Shown here in pieces: positions 1 to 10,380 of a DNA stretch of 64,000 bases (positions within the stretch are counted from its first letter, which is position 1; each line of letters starts with the position of its first letter). The position numbers and the translations under genes were made by a program. Below the pieces are notes generated by a model. The model was not told the DNA's origin. It searched no databases and was given only the letters and a program-made list of their open reading frames with translations. This stretch comes from Nocardioides antri (GTDB taxonomy: Bacteria; Actinomycetota; Actinomycetes; Propionibacteriales; Nocardioidaceae). The DNA lies in the NCBI RefSeq assembly GCF_008373765.1, contig NZ_VUJW01000003.1:310001-374000 (forward strand). The letters run 5' to 3'.

Positions 1-2
1 GC

Positions 3-995
3 GAATGGTCGGCCGAGCGGGTGCAGTGGGGGCGCCCGGTCGGTCGGCACGCAGCGGTGGCGGAGAAGATCTCGTTCATCGCGGCGACGACGTTCGGCCT
101 CGAGGCCGTGCTCGAGCTGTCGACCGAGCTGGCCGACGCCGGCTCCAAGGACATCCGCATCGAGGCGGCGCTGGCCAAGCTCTGGGCGAGCGAGATGGCG
201 TGGAAGATCGCCGACGAGCTGGTGCAGATCCGGGGCGGCCGCGGCTACGAGACCGCGGACTCCCTGGCCGCCCGCGGCGAGCGGGCGGTGCCCGCCGAGC
301 AGATCCTGCGGGACCTGCGCATCAACCGGATCTTCGAGGGCTCCACCGAGATCATGCACCTGCTGATCGCGCGCGAGGCGGTCGACGCCCACCTCACCGC
401 GGCCGGCGACCTCGCGGTCGCCGATGCCGACGTGCAGCGCAAGGCGAAGGCCGCAGTGAAGGCCAGCCGCTTCTACGCCACCTGGCTGCCTCAGCTCGCG
501 GCCGGCAAGGGCACCATGCCCACGTCGTACGCCGAGTTCGGTCCGCTGGCCCCCCACCTGCGGTTCGTCGAGCGGTCCTCGCGCAAGCTCGCCCGGCAGA
601 CGTTCTACGCGATGGCGCGCTGGCAGGCGAAGCTCGAGCACAAGCAGGTCTTCCTGGCCCGCATCGTCGACATCGGCGCCGAGCTGTTCGCGATGGCCGC
701 CGCCTGCACCCGGGCCGAGATGATCCGCAACGACCGGCCGGAGCAGGGCGAGACGGCGTACGCCCTGGCCGACGTCTGCTGCGAGCACGCGCGGCTGCGT
801 GTCGAGGCGCTCTTCGACCGGCTGTGGGACAACACCGACGACCTCGACGTCGGGATCGCGCGGCGCGTGCTCGACGGTGACTTCGCCTGGCTCGAGGAGG
901 GCGTGCTCGACCAGTCCGAGGGCACCGGTCCGTGGATCGCCCGCTGGGAGCCCGGGCCGAGCGCGAGCGAGTCCGTGCGCCGACCGGTGCGCTGA
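3..995 (+). CDS. Acyl-CoA dehydrogenase, C-terminal portion (cut by left edge)
   Basis: The open frame enters from the left edge and runs 330 codons to TGA. It catalyses alpha,beta-dehydrogenation of acyl-CoA with FAD in fatty-acid beta-oxidation (family knowledge). Visible marks are the helical C-terminal domain with GGRGY and IFEGSTEIMHLLIAREAVDAH, the conserved segment near the active site and FAD. About 200 further residues follow, making this the long FadE type with an extra C-terminal helical domain rather than the usual 380-residue enzyme. The true start lies outside the window. The GTG at 21 is only an internal valine. The minus-strand gene at 1008 converges on it. Confidence 0.88.
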   Translation, partial: EWSAERVQWGRPVGRHAAVAEKISFIAATTFGLEAVLELSTELADAGSKDIRIEAALAKLWASEMAWKIADELVQIRGGRGYETADSLAARGERAVPAEQILRDLRINRIFEGSTEIMHLLIAREAVDAHLTAAGDLAVADADVQRKAKAAVKASRFYATWLPQLAAGKGTMPTSYAEFGPLAPHLRFVERSSRKLARQTFYAMARWQAKLEHKQVFLARIVDIGAELFAMAAACTRAEMIRNDRPEQGETAYALADVCCEHARLRVEALFDRLWDNTDDLDVGIARRVLDGDFAWLEEGVLDQSEGTGPWIARWEPGPSASESVRRPVR

Positions 996-1007
996 GGGCG
1001 ACGGGAC

Positions 1008-1256
1008 CTACTCGACGGGTTCGAGCTCGCCGGTGCGCGTGATCCGCAGGATCGGACCGACAGCGGCGACCAGGTGCAGCAGGCCGGCGAGGAGGTACAC
1101 CTGCCGCAGGTGCTCGTCGGCGACGACACGGTCGGCGACCACGGCCAGCACGAGGGCGGCCGCCGCGATCACCAGGTAGCGGGCTGCACGCCGCTTGCCC
1201 TTCGCCAGCTCCTCCGGAGTGGCGTAGGGGACGAACGCGTCGGACTTCCTGGCCAT
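1008..1256 (-). CDS. Small membrane protein, unknown function
   Basis: An 82-residue protein starting at ATG 1256 (MARKSDAFVPYATPEELAKG). After a charged N-terminus with KGKRRAAR there is one clear hydrophobic helix (roughly residues 28-45), a short DEHLRQVY loop, and a second weaker helix (about 48-66). A longer frame up to 1328 exists, but its extra 24 residues are arginine-rich and unlike a real start. Probably a two-helix inner membrane protein of the small conserved type common in actinobacteria. I cannot assign a function. It lies tail to tail with the acyl-CoA dehydrogenase and downstream of the flavoprotein on the same strand. Confidence 0.6.
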   Translation of the reverse strand: MARKSDAFVPYATPEELAKGKRRAARYLVIAAAALVLAVVADRVVADEHLRQVYLLAGLLHLVAAVGPILRITRTGELEPVE

Positions 1257-1324
1257 GAGGATCCGGACGCTACCTGTGCGTCCGCGACGTGTCCGCGGAA
1301 TAGGCGAACCGTCCGCATCGCACC

Positions 1325-2425
1325 TCATCCCGCGAGGGTGCGGCTCTCCCCCAGATAGCGGCGTACGGCGACCGCGGCCGCTCGACCGGCCCGGTTGCCG
1401 CCGATCGTGCTGGCCGACGGGCCGTAGCCGACCAGCTGCACCCGCGGGTCCGCGGCGGCGGTCACCGCCGTCTGGACGTCCTTGCCGACGGAGCGCAGCG
1501 CGATCCCGCCGTGCGGGCTCCGCAGGCCCAGCGGCGCCAGGTGGCTGACCGCAGGCCGGAAGCCGGTCGCCCAGAGGATGACGTCCACCGGCTCGAAGGC
1601 TTGCCCTGAGCCTGTCGAAGGGTCGGCCCAGCGCACCCCGTCGGGCTCGATCCGGTCGAACATCGGCCGGCGGGCGTCGTACACGCCGAGGCGCGCGGCC
1701 TCCTGCTCCTGCGGGCGCAGCCCGAGCCCGGTGACGCTGACGACGCTGGCCGGAGGCAGCCCCGCCCGGACCCGCTGCTCGACGAGGGCGATCGCGTCAC
1801 GACCTGCCTGCTCGTCCCAGTCCGTACCGCCGGGCCGCCACACCGGCACGCGGCGGGTCACCCAGACGACGTCGGTGCGGGGAGCGAGCTCGCCGAGGAA
1901 CTGGACCGCCGACGCCCCTCCCCCGACGACCAGCACCCGCCTGCCGTCGAAGTGCTCGGGGCCGGGGTAGTCGACCGTGTGCAGCTGCTCGCCGCGGAAC
2001 GTCGCGGCCCCCGGGTAGTACGGGACGAACGGCTGGCTCCAGGTGCCGGTCGCGTTGACGAGGGTCCGGGTGAGCCAGCTGCGGTCGCCGGCCCGCACGA
2101 CCAGCAGGTCGCCGAGGCTCTCGACCCGGTCGACCCGCACCGGTCGCGCGACCGGCAGCGCGTGCGTCCGCTCGTACTCGCCGAACCAGCCCGGGATGAC
2201 CTCGTTGGCGCGGTCGTGGCCACGGCCAGGCGCCGGCGAGCCCGGCAGGTCGGCGACGCCGTGCACGTCGTCCATCGTCAGCGAGTCCCAGCGGTGTTGC
2301 CACGCTCCCCCGGCTGCGTCGTCACCGTCGAGGACCACGTGGTCGATCCCGAGCCGGCCCAGGTGGTACGACGCCGAGAGGCCGGCCTGGCCCGCCCCGA
2401 TCACCACGGCGTCGTACACATGCAT
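1325..2425 (-). CDS. NAD(P)/FAD-dependent oxidoreductase (flavin monooxygenase-like)
   Basis: A 366-residue flavoprotein. The N-terminal dinucleotide fold [14 protein letters not shown] binds FAD, a second one, [16 protein letters not shown] (about residues 165-180), would bind NADPH, and the WATGFRP motif (about 290) is typical of flavin-containing monooxygenases and related reductases. The substrate cannot be told from sequence. The segment PSTGSGQA just before [15 protein letters not shown] is encoded by a short repeat element (see 1600-1624) and looks like an in-frame insertion. The start is ATG 2425. The gene diverges from the fumarase with 64 bp between starts. Confidence 0.85.
   Translation of the reverse strand: MHVYDAVVIGAGQAGLSASYHLGRLGIDHVVLDGDDAAGGAWQHRWDSLTMDDVHGVADLPGSPAPGRGHDRANEVIPGWFGEYERTHALPVARPVRVDRVESLGDLLVVRAGDRSWLTRTLVNATGTWSQPFVPYYPGAATFRGEQLHTVDYPGPEHFDGRRVLVVGGGASAVQFLGELAPRTDVVWVTRRVPVWRPGGTDWDEQAGRDAIALVEQRVRAGLPPASVVSVTGLGLRPQEQEAARLGVYDARRPMFDRIEPDGVRWADPSTGSGQAFEPVDVILWATGFRPAVSHLAPLGLRSPHGGIALRSVGKDVQTAVTAAADPRVQLVGYGPSASTIGGNRAGRAAAVAVRRYLGESRTLAG
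1600..1624. repeat. Short palindromic repeat copy inside the flavoprotein gene
   Basis: The core GAGCCTGTCGA, flanked by CCCT and AAGGG, forms an imperfect palindrome. It contributes STGSGQA to the protein in frame. A related core occurs at 3013-3035 and 15034-15056. Short elements with a TCGACAGGCTC core are scattered in many high-GC genomes (recalled, not searched). Confidence 0.6.
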
Positions 2426-2489
2426 GACACGTCAACCAAACCCGGGCGCCGGATATGCCGGGGTCGCCGGCCGCGTATCCTGCCTGCTC

Positions 2490-4193
<1,704 letters not shown>

Positions 4194-4259
4194 CTCGGGA
4201 ACCGCCACCCGCCCGGCTACGTTGGACAGGGAGCAACCCCCGACGCCCAAGGAGAACTG

Positions 4260-4535
4260 ATGCGCTGCCCTGTCGACGAGACCACGCTGGTGATGAGCGA
4301 GCGCAACGGGATCGAGATCGACTACTGCCCGCAGTGCCGCGGCGTGTGGCTGGACCGCGGCGAGCTGGACAAGATCATCGACCGCGCCGCGTCGATGCCC
4401 CAGCCGACCCAGGCGCCGCCCGTCCCGCAGTACCAGGAGTACGACGACCGCCGCCACCAGCAGCCGTACCCGCCCCAGCAGGGCCACTACAAGAAGAAGC
4501 GCAAGGAGAGCTGGCTCAGCGAGATCTTCGACTGA
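4260..4535 (+). CDS. Zinc-ribbon (TFIIB-type) small protein
   Basis: A 91-residue protein. Its N-terminus has the pattern MRCPVDE, then YCPQCRGVWLDRGELDKII, the zinc-finger signature of the zf-TFIIB (DUF1922-like) family with three clear metal-binding cysteines (CP, CPQC) and the conserved GVWLDRGEL. The middle is proline- and glutamine-rich and the C-terminus is basic (YKKKRKESW). A strong AAGGAGAA sits just before ATG 4260, so this gene uses a leadered start, unlike many neighbours. It is a probable nucleic-acid or protein binding factor, but the role is unknown. Confidence 0.8.
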   Translation: MRCPVDETTLVMSERNGIEIDYCPQCRGVWLDRGELDKIIDRAASMPQPTQAPPVPQYQEYDDRRHQQPYPPQQGHYKKKRKESWLSEIFD

Positions 4536-4608
4536 TCCTGGCCTTCCGGCCGGCGCCGTGCGGGAGCAGACTGGAGAACTACCCCACGGCACCGGAAGGG
4601 TGATCGTC

Positions 4609-4878
4609 ATGACGACGAAGACCTGGACCGTCCAGGTGAACATCGACGAGGACGGCGACGACACGTACGCAGACGCCATCCTCACCGCGGACAACAAGAC
4701 CGAGATCCACGGGCGTGGCGTGAGCCGTCGGCACCCGCGGGACGAGGCCGTGCCCCACATCGGCGACGAGCTCGCATCGGCCCGCGCGCTCTCCGACCTC
4801 GCCCACCAGCTGCTGTCGATGGCCGCGGGCGAGATCGAGGACCACACCCACACGCCGGTCCGCGCCCTCCACCTCTGA
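4609..4878 (+). CDS. DUF1876 family protein (dsRBD-like fold)
   Basis: 89 residues. The beginning TKTWTVQVNIDEDGDDTYADA and the later RHPRDEAVPHIGDELASARAL match the actinobacterial DUF1876 family, small soluble proteins predicted to adopt a double-stranded RNA-binding-like fold. No activity is established. ATG 4609 follows GGAAGGG. An upstream in-frame start at 4558 would add 17 residues but has no ribosome site. It lies 19 bp before the next gene and may be cotranscribed with it. Confidence 0.75.
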   Translation: MTTKTWTVQVNIDEDGDDTYADAILTADNKTEIHGRGVSRRHPRDEAVPHIGDELASARALSDLAHQLLSMAAGEIEDHTHTPVRALHL

Positions 4879-4897
4879 CCGAACCGGGGAGCACCGG

Positions 4898-5554
4898 ATG
4901 ACGCAGCTCGGCCGCGCGGGTTCCGCGCGCGGTGAGATCGTGCTGCGCCAGCGGCCGGACGGGCACCTCGAGCTCCGCGCGAACGGTGTGTTCGTCATGG
5001 ACACGCTCGAGCACACCTCCGAGCGCGCGCTGGCCACGGAGGCGCTCCGTCACGCAGGGGCGCGTCCGCTGCGCGTGCTGGTCGGCGGCCTGGGCCTGGG
5101 GTTCACCCTCGCTGCGGCGCTCGCCGACGACCGGGTGACCCGGTGCACGGTGGTCGAGATCGAGCCCGCCCTCGTCGGCTGGCTGCGCAACGGCACCGTG
5201 CCGCACGGCCCGGCGATGCTCGCGGATCCCCGGGTGGAGGTGGTGGTCGACGACGTCGCCGACGTGCTGCGGTCGGTCGCGGCGTCGTCGTACGACCTGG
5301 TGCTGCTGGACGTCGACAACGGGCCCGGCTACCTCGTCCACGACGCCAACGCTGCGCTCTACGCGGGGTCCGGCCTGGCGGACGCCCGCGCCGCGCTCGC
5401 CGACGACGGCATGCTCGTCGTCTGGTCGGCGTCGCCCGCCCCCGATCTCGAGGCTGCGCTGCGCGAGGTCTTCGGCAACGCCGAGGAGAACCGGTACGCC
5501 GTGCCCGGTCACGGCCGGGCGGGCGACTACTTCCTGTACTCCGCCCGCCGCTGA
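4898..5554 (+). CDS. Spermidine synthase-like methyltransferase fold protein
   Basis: 218 residues with a Rossmann methyltransferase core: VLVGGLGLGFTLAAAL (motif I), VVEIEPALVGWLR (acidic loop) and YDLVLLDVDNGPGYLVHD. The arrangement is that of spermine/spermidine synthase-like proteins (PABS superfamily), but the protein is shorter than genuine SpeE (about 280 residues). The substrate is therefore uncertain; polyamine transfer and O/N-methylation are both possible. ATG 4898 follows a GGGGAGCACCGG stretch, so it is normally leadered. It ends 12 bp before the next gene. Confidence 0.75.
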   Translation: MTQLGRAGSARGEIVLRQRPDGHLELRANGVFVMDTLEHTSERALATEALRHAGARPLRVLVGGLGLGFTLAAALADDRVTRCTVVEIEPALVGWLRNGTVPHGPAMLADPRVEVVVDDVADVLRSVAASSYDLVLLDVDNGPGYLVHDANAALYAGSGLADARAALADDGMLVVWSASPAPDLEAALREVFGNAEENRYAVPGHGRAGDYFLYSARR

Positions 5555-5566
5555 GCGGGTGGTGCC

Positions 5567-6544
5567 ATGCTGTCCGGCGTGGCACTGCACGAGGAGCTGG
5601 CCGAGCTCCGCGCCGAGGTCGGGTCGCACGTCTTCGAGGACCCGGCGACCTTCCGCGCGGCCTTCGACGACTTCGTCCCCGAGGGCTCCGCGTCGACGGG
5701 CGAGGTGAGCCTGCTCGTCGGCGCGATCGCGACCGGCGCGCTCCAGCGCCTGCTCGAGCAGCTCGCCCTGGGCGCCGACCCGGCGACCTCCATCGCGGCG
5801 CAGGGAGACCTGCTGGCGCGCGACCGCGGCACGAGCGAGTCCGACGGCGCCCGCTGGGCGCTCTCCGTGCTCGCGCACGCCCTCGGCGCGGTCCCCGACG
5901 CCATGGTCCTGACCCGCCCGTCGGTGCCGGACTCCCTGGACGCGCCGGCGCGGCCCGCGCCCACCGGCCCTGTCGCCGAACCCGTCGCAGAGCCCGGACC
6001 GACCCAGCCGGTCTCGGGACCGACCCAGGTGGTGAGCACCGAGCCCCCGGAACCGGCGGCACCTCCCGCGCCCGCGGGTCGGCGCGGGACGCACCCGCTC
6101 CTCATCGGCGCCGTCGTCGTGCTCGCCGTCGTCGCCGCGACGGCGCTGGCCCTGCTGTTCCTGCGCGACAGCGACGACCCGGAGCCGACGGCCGAGGACA
6201 ACACGTCGCCCTCCCGCAACGAGGAGGTGCTGGCGCAGCTCGACATGGAGGAGGCCGGGAAGACGGTCCGCCTCCAGCTCGTGCGTGACGGCACCGACGC
6301 CTCGGTGGTGCTCCTGGCGGAACGCGACGGTGAGTACGTCGAGGTCGACCGCGACGGGACCAGCTGCCCCTTCCTCGACACGTCCTACGACGCCGGGCTC
6401 GAGCCCGAGACCGGCCTCGAGTTCTACATCGGCTGGCAGGACAAGGGCAACGAGTCTCACGGCGAGTACGGCAGGGTGGAGATCGACGAGGACATGGTCA
6501 TCGTCTACGGAGTCGGCGACGCCCCCTGTCCGAGCGAGAACTGA
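5567..6544 (+). CDS. Single-pass membrane protein with proline-rich linker
   Basis: 325 residues in three parts. A helical cytoplasmic N-terminal domain (1-120, ELAELRAEVGSHVFEDPATF) comes first, then a proline/alanine-rich linker (125-178). One transmembrane helix follows (HPLLIGAVVVLAVVAATALAL, about 180-203), and an acidic extracytoplasmic domain of about 120 residues ends ...GVGDAPCPSEN with two cysteines that could pair. The start is ATG 5567, with GTG 5579 as an alternative. No family is recognised. The layout recalls anti-sigma or sensor proteins, but no such domain can be shown. The sigma-factor remnant lies 78 bp downstream. Confidence 0.65.
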   Translation: MLSGVALHEELAELRAEVGSHVFEDPATFRAAFDDFVPEGSASTGEVSLLVGAIATGALQRLLEQLALGADPATSIAAQGDLLARDRGTSESDGARWALSVLAHALGAVPDAMVLTRPSVPDSLDAPARPAPTGPVAEPVAEPGPTQPVSGPTQVVSTEPPEPAAPPAPAGRRGTHPLLIGAVVVLAVVAATALALLFLRDSDDPEPTAEDNTSPSRNEEVLAQLDMEEAGKTVRLQLVRDGTDASVVLLAERDGEYVEVDRDGTSCPFLDTSYDAGLEPETGLEFYIGWQDKGNESHGEYGRVEIDEDMVIVYGVGDAPCPSEN

Positions 6545-6621
6545 CCGGCCTTCCGACTCAACCGCGAGCGGGTCCGCTGCGTAGGGAAGGGTGAGACAGC
6601 GGACGATCGAAGGGCGACGGC

Positions 6622-6717
6622 GTGCGGCGGAGCCAGCGGGACCACGAGTTCGAGACGTTCGTCGCAGCAGCATGGCCCCGGCTGCGCCGCGCGGCGTACC
6701 TCCTCAGCCACGACACC
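6622..6717 (+). pseudogene. Remnant of a SigE-type ECF sigma factor (N-terminus only)
   Basis: GTG 6622 opens with RRSQRDHEFETFVAAAWPR and then RAAYLLSHDT, the typical first 32 residues of actinobacterial SigE-family ECF sigma factors (start of sigma region 2.1). At codon 33 the expected ...AEDLVQ continuation is missing. The reading frame passes into arginine-rich nonsense that ends at 6876. All of sigma regions 2.2-4 is gone, so the product cannot direct transcription. The remnant abuts a second gene fragment in another frame, consistent with an internal deletion. Confidence 0.7.
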
Positions 6718-6718
6718 C

Positions 6719-7046
6719 GGCTTCATCAACGCTCCGCTCGGCAGCGGCGGTCGCTACGTCGTCGTCGGGTACGTCGACGGCACGCCCGCCGAGATCAGCT
6801 GGTCGACCCCCGACGAGGAGTCCGGCGCGGTCGACGGCACGAAGGGTGGTGGACGGCCGCACGATCTTCTACCTGACCCGGCCGCTCCCCGCGGACTACG
6901 AGCCGCCGCCGTCCCCCCGCATCGACAGGGACACCGGCTCGTTCCGGATCAGCGACCTGACCGGCCAGGCATTCATCCCCGACTTGACGATCCGCACCTC
7001 CGACGGCTGGTCGTGCAGCCTGGCGGACTGCGGTTCGACCGGCTGA
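6719..7046 (+). pseudogene. Decayed gene fragment formerly downstream of the sigma factor
   Basis: Two stretches look like protein but in different frames. From 6719, GFINAPLGSGGRYVVVGYVD... runs to about 6845. From 6846, VDGRTIFYLTRPLPADYEP, ITDLTGQAF-like text ([19 protein letters not shown]) and [13 protein letters not shown] run to TGA 7046. The break lies at GGGTGGTGG around 6845. The C-terminal cysteine pair and extracellular-looking composition suggest a membrane-anchored partner of the sigma factor. That is inference. With the sigma fragment, three frames are used in 425 bp. Confidence 0.6.
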
Positions 7047-7083
7047 CCGACGAGGTCACGGGGATGCCGGTAGCGTCGGAGGC

Positions 7084-8475
7084 GTGAGCGATTCCGCAGA
7101 GTTCCGCATCGAGCACGACTCCATGGGTGAGGTCCGGGTCCCCCGCGATGCCCTCTGGAAGGCGCAGACCCAGCGGGCGGTGGAGAACTTCCCCATCAGC
7201 GGCACCCCCATCGAGCCGGCCCTCGTGCACGCGCTCGGCGAGGTGAAGGCGGCTGCGGCCACCGCCAACGGCCGCCTCGACGTGCTCCCGCGCGAGACCG
7301 CCGACGCGATCGTCGCGGCTGCCCGCGAGGTCGCCGCGGGGCGGCACGACGACCAGTTCCCGATCGACGTCTTCCAGACCGGGTCGGGCACGAGCTCCAA
7401 CATGAACGCCAACGAGGTGATCGCGTCGCTCTGCGCCGCGGCCGGCGTCGACGTCCATCCCAACGACCACGTCAACGCCAGCCAGTCGAGCAACGACACC
7501 TTCCCGACCGCGATCCACGTCGCCGCCACGCTGGCCGTCGTCCAGGACCTCCAGCCCGCGCTCGACGTCCTGGCGGGGTCGCTCGAGGCCAAGGCCGTGG
7601 AGTTCGCCGAGCTCGTGAAGTCCGGGCGCACGCACCTGATGGACGCGACGCCGGTGACGCTGGGCCAGGAGTTCGGCGGCTACGCCGCCACGGTCCGGTA
7701 CGCCGTCGAGCGGCTCGACGCCGTGCTCCCCCGGGTGCGGGAGCTCCCCCTCGGCGGGACCGCCGTCGGCACCGGCATCAACACACCGGTTGGGTTCGCA
7801 GTGGCGGCGATCGAGGCGCTCGCGGAGCAGACCGGCCAGCCGTTCGCCGAGGCGCGCAACCACTTCGAGGCGCAGGGCACCCGTGACTCCCTGGTCGAGC
7901 TCAGCGGTGTCCTGCGGACGTTCGCGGTCGGGCTGACCAAGATCTGCAACGACCTGCGCTGGATGGGCTCGGGGCCGACCACGGGCCTCGCCGAGATCCA
8001 CCTCCCCGACCTGCAGCCGGGGTCGTCGATCATGCCGGGCAAGGTCAACCCGGTGCTGCCCGAGGCCACACTGATGGTCTGCATGCAGGTGATCGGCAAC
8101 GACGCCGCGGTGACGGCCTCCGGCGCCAGCGGCAGCTTCGAGCTCAACGTGGCGATGCCCGTCCTCGCCCGCAACGTCCTGGAGTCGATCCGGTTGCTCG
8201 CCGCCGCGTCGCGCACGCTGGCGACACGCTGCATCGACGGCATCACGCCCGACGCCGACCGGATGCGGCGCTACGCCGAGTCGTCACCGTCGGTCGTCAC
8301 CCCGCTGAACCGCTACCTCGGCTACGAGGCCGCGGCCAAGATCGCCAAGCAGGCGCTGGCCGACGGCGCGACCATCCGGGAGACCGTGCTGGCGATGGGG
8401 TACGTCGACCGCGGCGACCTCACCCTCGACCAGCTCGACGCGGCGCTCGACGTGGACGGGATGACCCATCCCTGA
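7084..8475 (+). CDS. fumC: Fumarate hydratase, class II
   Basis: 463 residues, the usual length of oxygen-stable FumC, a homotetramer of the TCA cycle. The signatures are [31 protein letters not shown] (catalytic His-Thr region) and the superfamily motif [12 protein letters not shown] carrying the mobile-loop serine. GTG 7084 is preceded at 7 nt by TAGCGT (7071-7076), with no clear ribosome site, so a leaderless transcript is likely. It converges on the HIT gene with a 9 bp gap. The class I enzyme is 2.9 kb upstream, so this strain has both types. Confidence 0.97.
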   Translation: MSDSAEFRIEHDSMGEVRVPRDALWKAQTQRAVENFPISGTPIEPALVHALGEVKAAAATANGRLDVLPRETADAIVAAAREVAAGRHDDQFPIDVFQTGSGTSSNMNANEVIASLCAAAGVDVHPNDHVNASQSSNDTFPTAIHVAATLAVVQDLQPALDVLAGSLEAKAVEFAELVKSGRTHLMDATPVTLGQEFGGYAATVRYAVERLDAVLPRVRELPLGGTAVGTGINTPVGFAVAAIEALAEQTGQPFAEARNHFEAQGTRDSLVELSGVLRTFAVGLTKICNDLRWMGSGPTTGLAEIHLPDLQPGSSIMPGKVNPVLPEATLMVCMQVIGNDAAVTASGASGSFELNVAMPVLARNVLESIRLLAAASRTLATRCIDGITPDADRMRRYAESSPSVVTPLNRYLGYEAAAKIAKQALADGATIRETVLAMGYVDRGDLTLDQLDAALDVDGMTHP

Positions 8476-8484
8476 CCAGCCGGG

Positions 8485-8988
8485 TCAGCGCAGCAGGGCC
8501 TGGCCGAGCTGGCGGTCGAGCTCCTCGGCGAGCTCCTGTCGGAGCTCGTCGTGCTCCGGCCCCAGCTGACGCGTGCTCGGGTCGGCCATCAGCCTGGTCC
8601 AGTGGTGCAGCGCCGGCGGCCAGCCGACGATCTCCGGCGGCTCCCACTCGTAGCGCGGCGTGACGTGGGCGTGGAGGAACGCGTCGGTGTTGCCCTGGAT
8701 CTCCAGGTTGACCCGCCGGAACTGCGGGTCGCGGCGTGCGCACACCGCCGCCACGGTCCGGCCGAGGATCGCCATGTCCTCGAGGAAGAGGAGCTGCCGC
8801 TCGGGTGGGAGGTCGATCAGCTGGTCGGCGCCCGGGGTGTCGGTGATGAGCACGCAGTAGCCCGGCAGGTGCTGGACGTCGCCGATCACGGCGAAGCCGG
8901 CTCGCATGCGCCGCAGCACCGTCGGGTTGGTGCCCGCCAGCGCCGTACCGACGCGGTCGTCCCGGAAGTCCGTGACGCCGGAGCTCAC
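8485..8988 (-). CDS. HIT-like protein
   Basis: 167 residues. LEIQGNTDAFLHAHVTPRY resembles the histidine-triad region of HIT nucleotide hydrolases and transferases (H-x-H followed by PRY), preceded by the fold's PGYCVLITDTPGADQL strand. The triad is incomplete: the spacing is HAHV, not HxHxH. It may therefore be a divergent diadenosine-polyphosphate hydrolase or a non-catalytic relative. GTG 8988 is the start. The GlsB/YeaQ-like gene lies 4 bp upstream on the same strand, so the two are probably cotranscribed. Confidence 0.65.
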   Translation of the reverse strand: MSSGVTDFRDDRVGTALAGTNPTVLRRMRAGFAVIGDVQHLPGYCVLITDTPGADQLIDLPPERQLLFLEDMAILGRTVAAVCARRDPQFRRVNLEIQGNTDAFLHAHVTPRYEWEPPEIVGWPPALHHWTRLMADPSTRQLGPEHDELRQELAEELDRQLGQALLR

Positions 8989-8992
8989 GCCG

Positions 8993-9313
8993 TCAGGTCC
9001 GCCTGCTGCGACCGGTGACAGTCGCCGCGACCATCACTGCGACCGCGGCGACGGCGACCTGCCAGAGGTGGCGGATCCAGTCGATGCCGTTGGTCGAGTT
9101 GTCCGGGGTGGCCTTGTGCCCGTCGAACCTGGGGTTGTTGCTGCCGAAGAGGACCCAGTAGAGGTAGCTGCCGACGAGCATGCCGATGATGCCGCAGACG
9201 ACCGTCAGCCAGAACGGGATCCTGTCGCGGTCGCCCGGCGCGACCAGCTTGCCGAGCAGGCCGATGATCGTGCCGCCGACGAGGGTGACGATGACAAACC
9301 AGATGACGTCCAT
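8993..9313 (-). CDS. GlsB/YeaQ/YmgE-like membrane protein
   Basis: 106 residues with three predicted transmembrane helices: residues 3-24 containing GGTIIGLLGKLVAPG, 34-56 containing LTVVCGIIGMLVGSYLYW, and one near the C-terminus. The glycine-rich first helices resemble GlsB/YeaQ 'transglycosylase-associated' stress proteins, whose biochemical role is unknown. A good AAGGAGCC precedes ATG 9313. The lytic transglycosylase lies next upstream on the same strand, 98 bp away. Confidence 0.65.
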   Translation of the reverse strand: MDVIWFVIVTLVGGTIIGLLGKLVAPGDRDRIPFWLTVVCGIIGMLVGSYLYWVLFGSNNPRFDGHKATPDNSTNGIDWIRHLWQVAVAAVAVMVAATVTGRSRRT

Positions 9314-9411
9314 CGAGGCTCCTTAGCCCAAGGGGCGCGCGGGTGCGCAGGCCCGAGATGTCGCCATCATGCCGCACCTGCCCCCCATGACGCGGGACCG
9401 CGGCGTCGGGC

Positions 9412-10083
9412 TCAGTACCAGCCGACGGCCTCGGAGTGGCCCCAGGCGGAGCAGGGGCTGCCGTAGCGGTCCCGGATGTAGCCCAGGCCCCACTTGATCT
9501 GGGTGACCGGGTTGGTCGCCCAGTCGCTGCCGGCCGAGGCCATCTTCTCGCCGGGGAGGGCCTGCGGGATGCCGTAGGCCGACGAGGTCGGGTTGTCGGC
9601 GAAGACGTTCCAGTTGGACTCGCGGACCCAGAGCGAGTCGAGGCAGCTGAACTGGTCCTGGCTGAAGCCGAAGTCGCCCATCAGCGCCCGCGCGATGTCA
9701 CGGGGGTCGGACTCCGACAGCTGCTCGGACTCGGTGACGGCGGCGGCCTCGGTCGAGACCAGGCCGGCCTCCTTGGTCGGGTCGGCGGCACCGCGGCGGT
9801 CGTTGCGCGAGACGACCGGCAGGCGCTCACCGGTGTCCGCCGCCGGCGCGCCGGCCTGGAGGTCGCCGAGGGCGGTGTCGAGGTCGGCGGTGATGCCCGG
9901 GTCCTTGGCCTCGCTCTGGCCGAGCAGGCCACCACCGATGGTGATGCCGGTGACGGCGAGGGCGACTCCCGAGAGGATCACCGTGTTGCGGGCAGCCCGC
10001 TTCGGCGCTTCCTTCAGATGTGCATGCTTGGGGGTTCCGCGGTGCTTGGGCGCAGGCTTCGCGTGATTCGACAAGAGCAGCAA
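9412..10083 (-). CDS. Lytic transglycosylase-like cell wall hydrolase
   Basis: 223 residues. A basic N-terminus is followed by one hydrophobic helix (TVILSGVALAVTGITIGGG, about 33-52) that exports or anchors the protein. A variable acidic linker follows, then a C-terminal lysozyme/SLT-like domain with CLDSLWVRESNWNVFADN (catalytic Glu in VRESNW), SSAYGIPQAL and the end GLGYIRDRYGSPCSAWGHS. Such proteins cleave peptidoglycan glycan strands. The first in-frame start is TTG 10083; TTG 10074 is another option. The 297 bp upstream could hold a long regulated leader. Confidence 0.82.
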   Translation of the reverse strand: MLLLSNHAKPAPKHRGTPKHAHLKEAPKRAARNTVILSGVALAVTGITIGGGLLGQSEAKDPGITADLDTALGDLQAGAPAADTGERLPVVSRNDRRGAADPTKEAGLVSTEAAAVTESEQLSESDPRDIARALMGDFGFSQDQFSCLDSLWVRESNWNVFADNPTSSAYGIPQALPGEKMASAGSDWATNPVTQIKWGLGYIRDRYGSPCSAWGHSEAVGWY

Positions 10084-10380
10084 TCCGTGGTCGACGACAG
10101 GTCTCAGTCACCCCCGAGAACGGCCGACATCATTGTCCCCGGCCGATGGCAACCCCGGACACACTGCCTGACTTCACCGGTAGGAGCAAACCGAACCGCA
10201 CAGGTCGTGGAAGACAACCCACCTCGTTCATCACACCCGTCACAACTTCCCCAGACGTTGCGCCGAGACGATGCCACTCCCACAACCCGCCGAGCATCCA
10301 CAGGCCGGTCGTGACGGGGACCCTCCACAGGCGCGGCCTGCGCGGCTCCCGCGGTGGCCGATCATCCGGAGACTCCCCCC
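10084..10380. other. Divergent intergenic region, possible long leader of the transglycosylase gene
   Basis: 297 bp without a convincing gene between the transglycosylase (minus) and the AbiEi/DUF559-like gene (plus). Read on the minus strand it holds G-rich pieces such as CTGGGGAAG and CCGGTGAAGTC that faintly recall c-di-AMP (ydaO) riboswitch blocks, which often precede actinobacterial wall hydrolases. The match is too weak to call a riboswitch. No clear promoter was identified. Confidence 0.3.

Noticed and set aside
6591-7046. 151-codon open frame spanning the sigma remnant
   Set aside because: Its first half is arginine/proline-rich and out of frame with the sigma fragment; only the last 67 codons look like protein.
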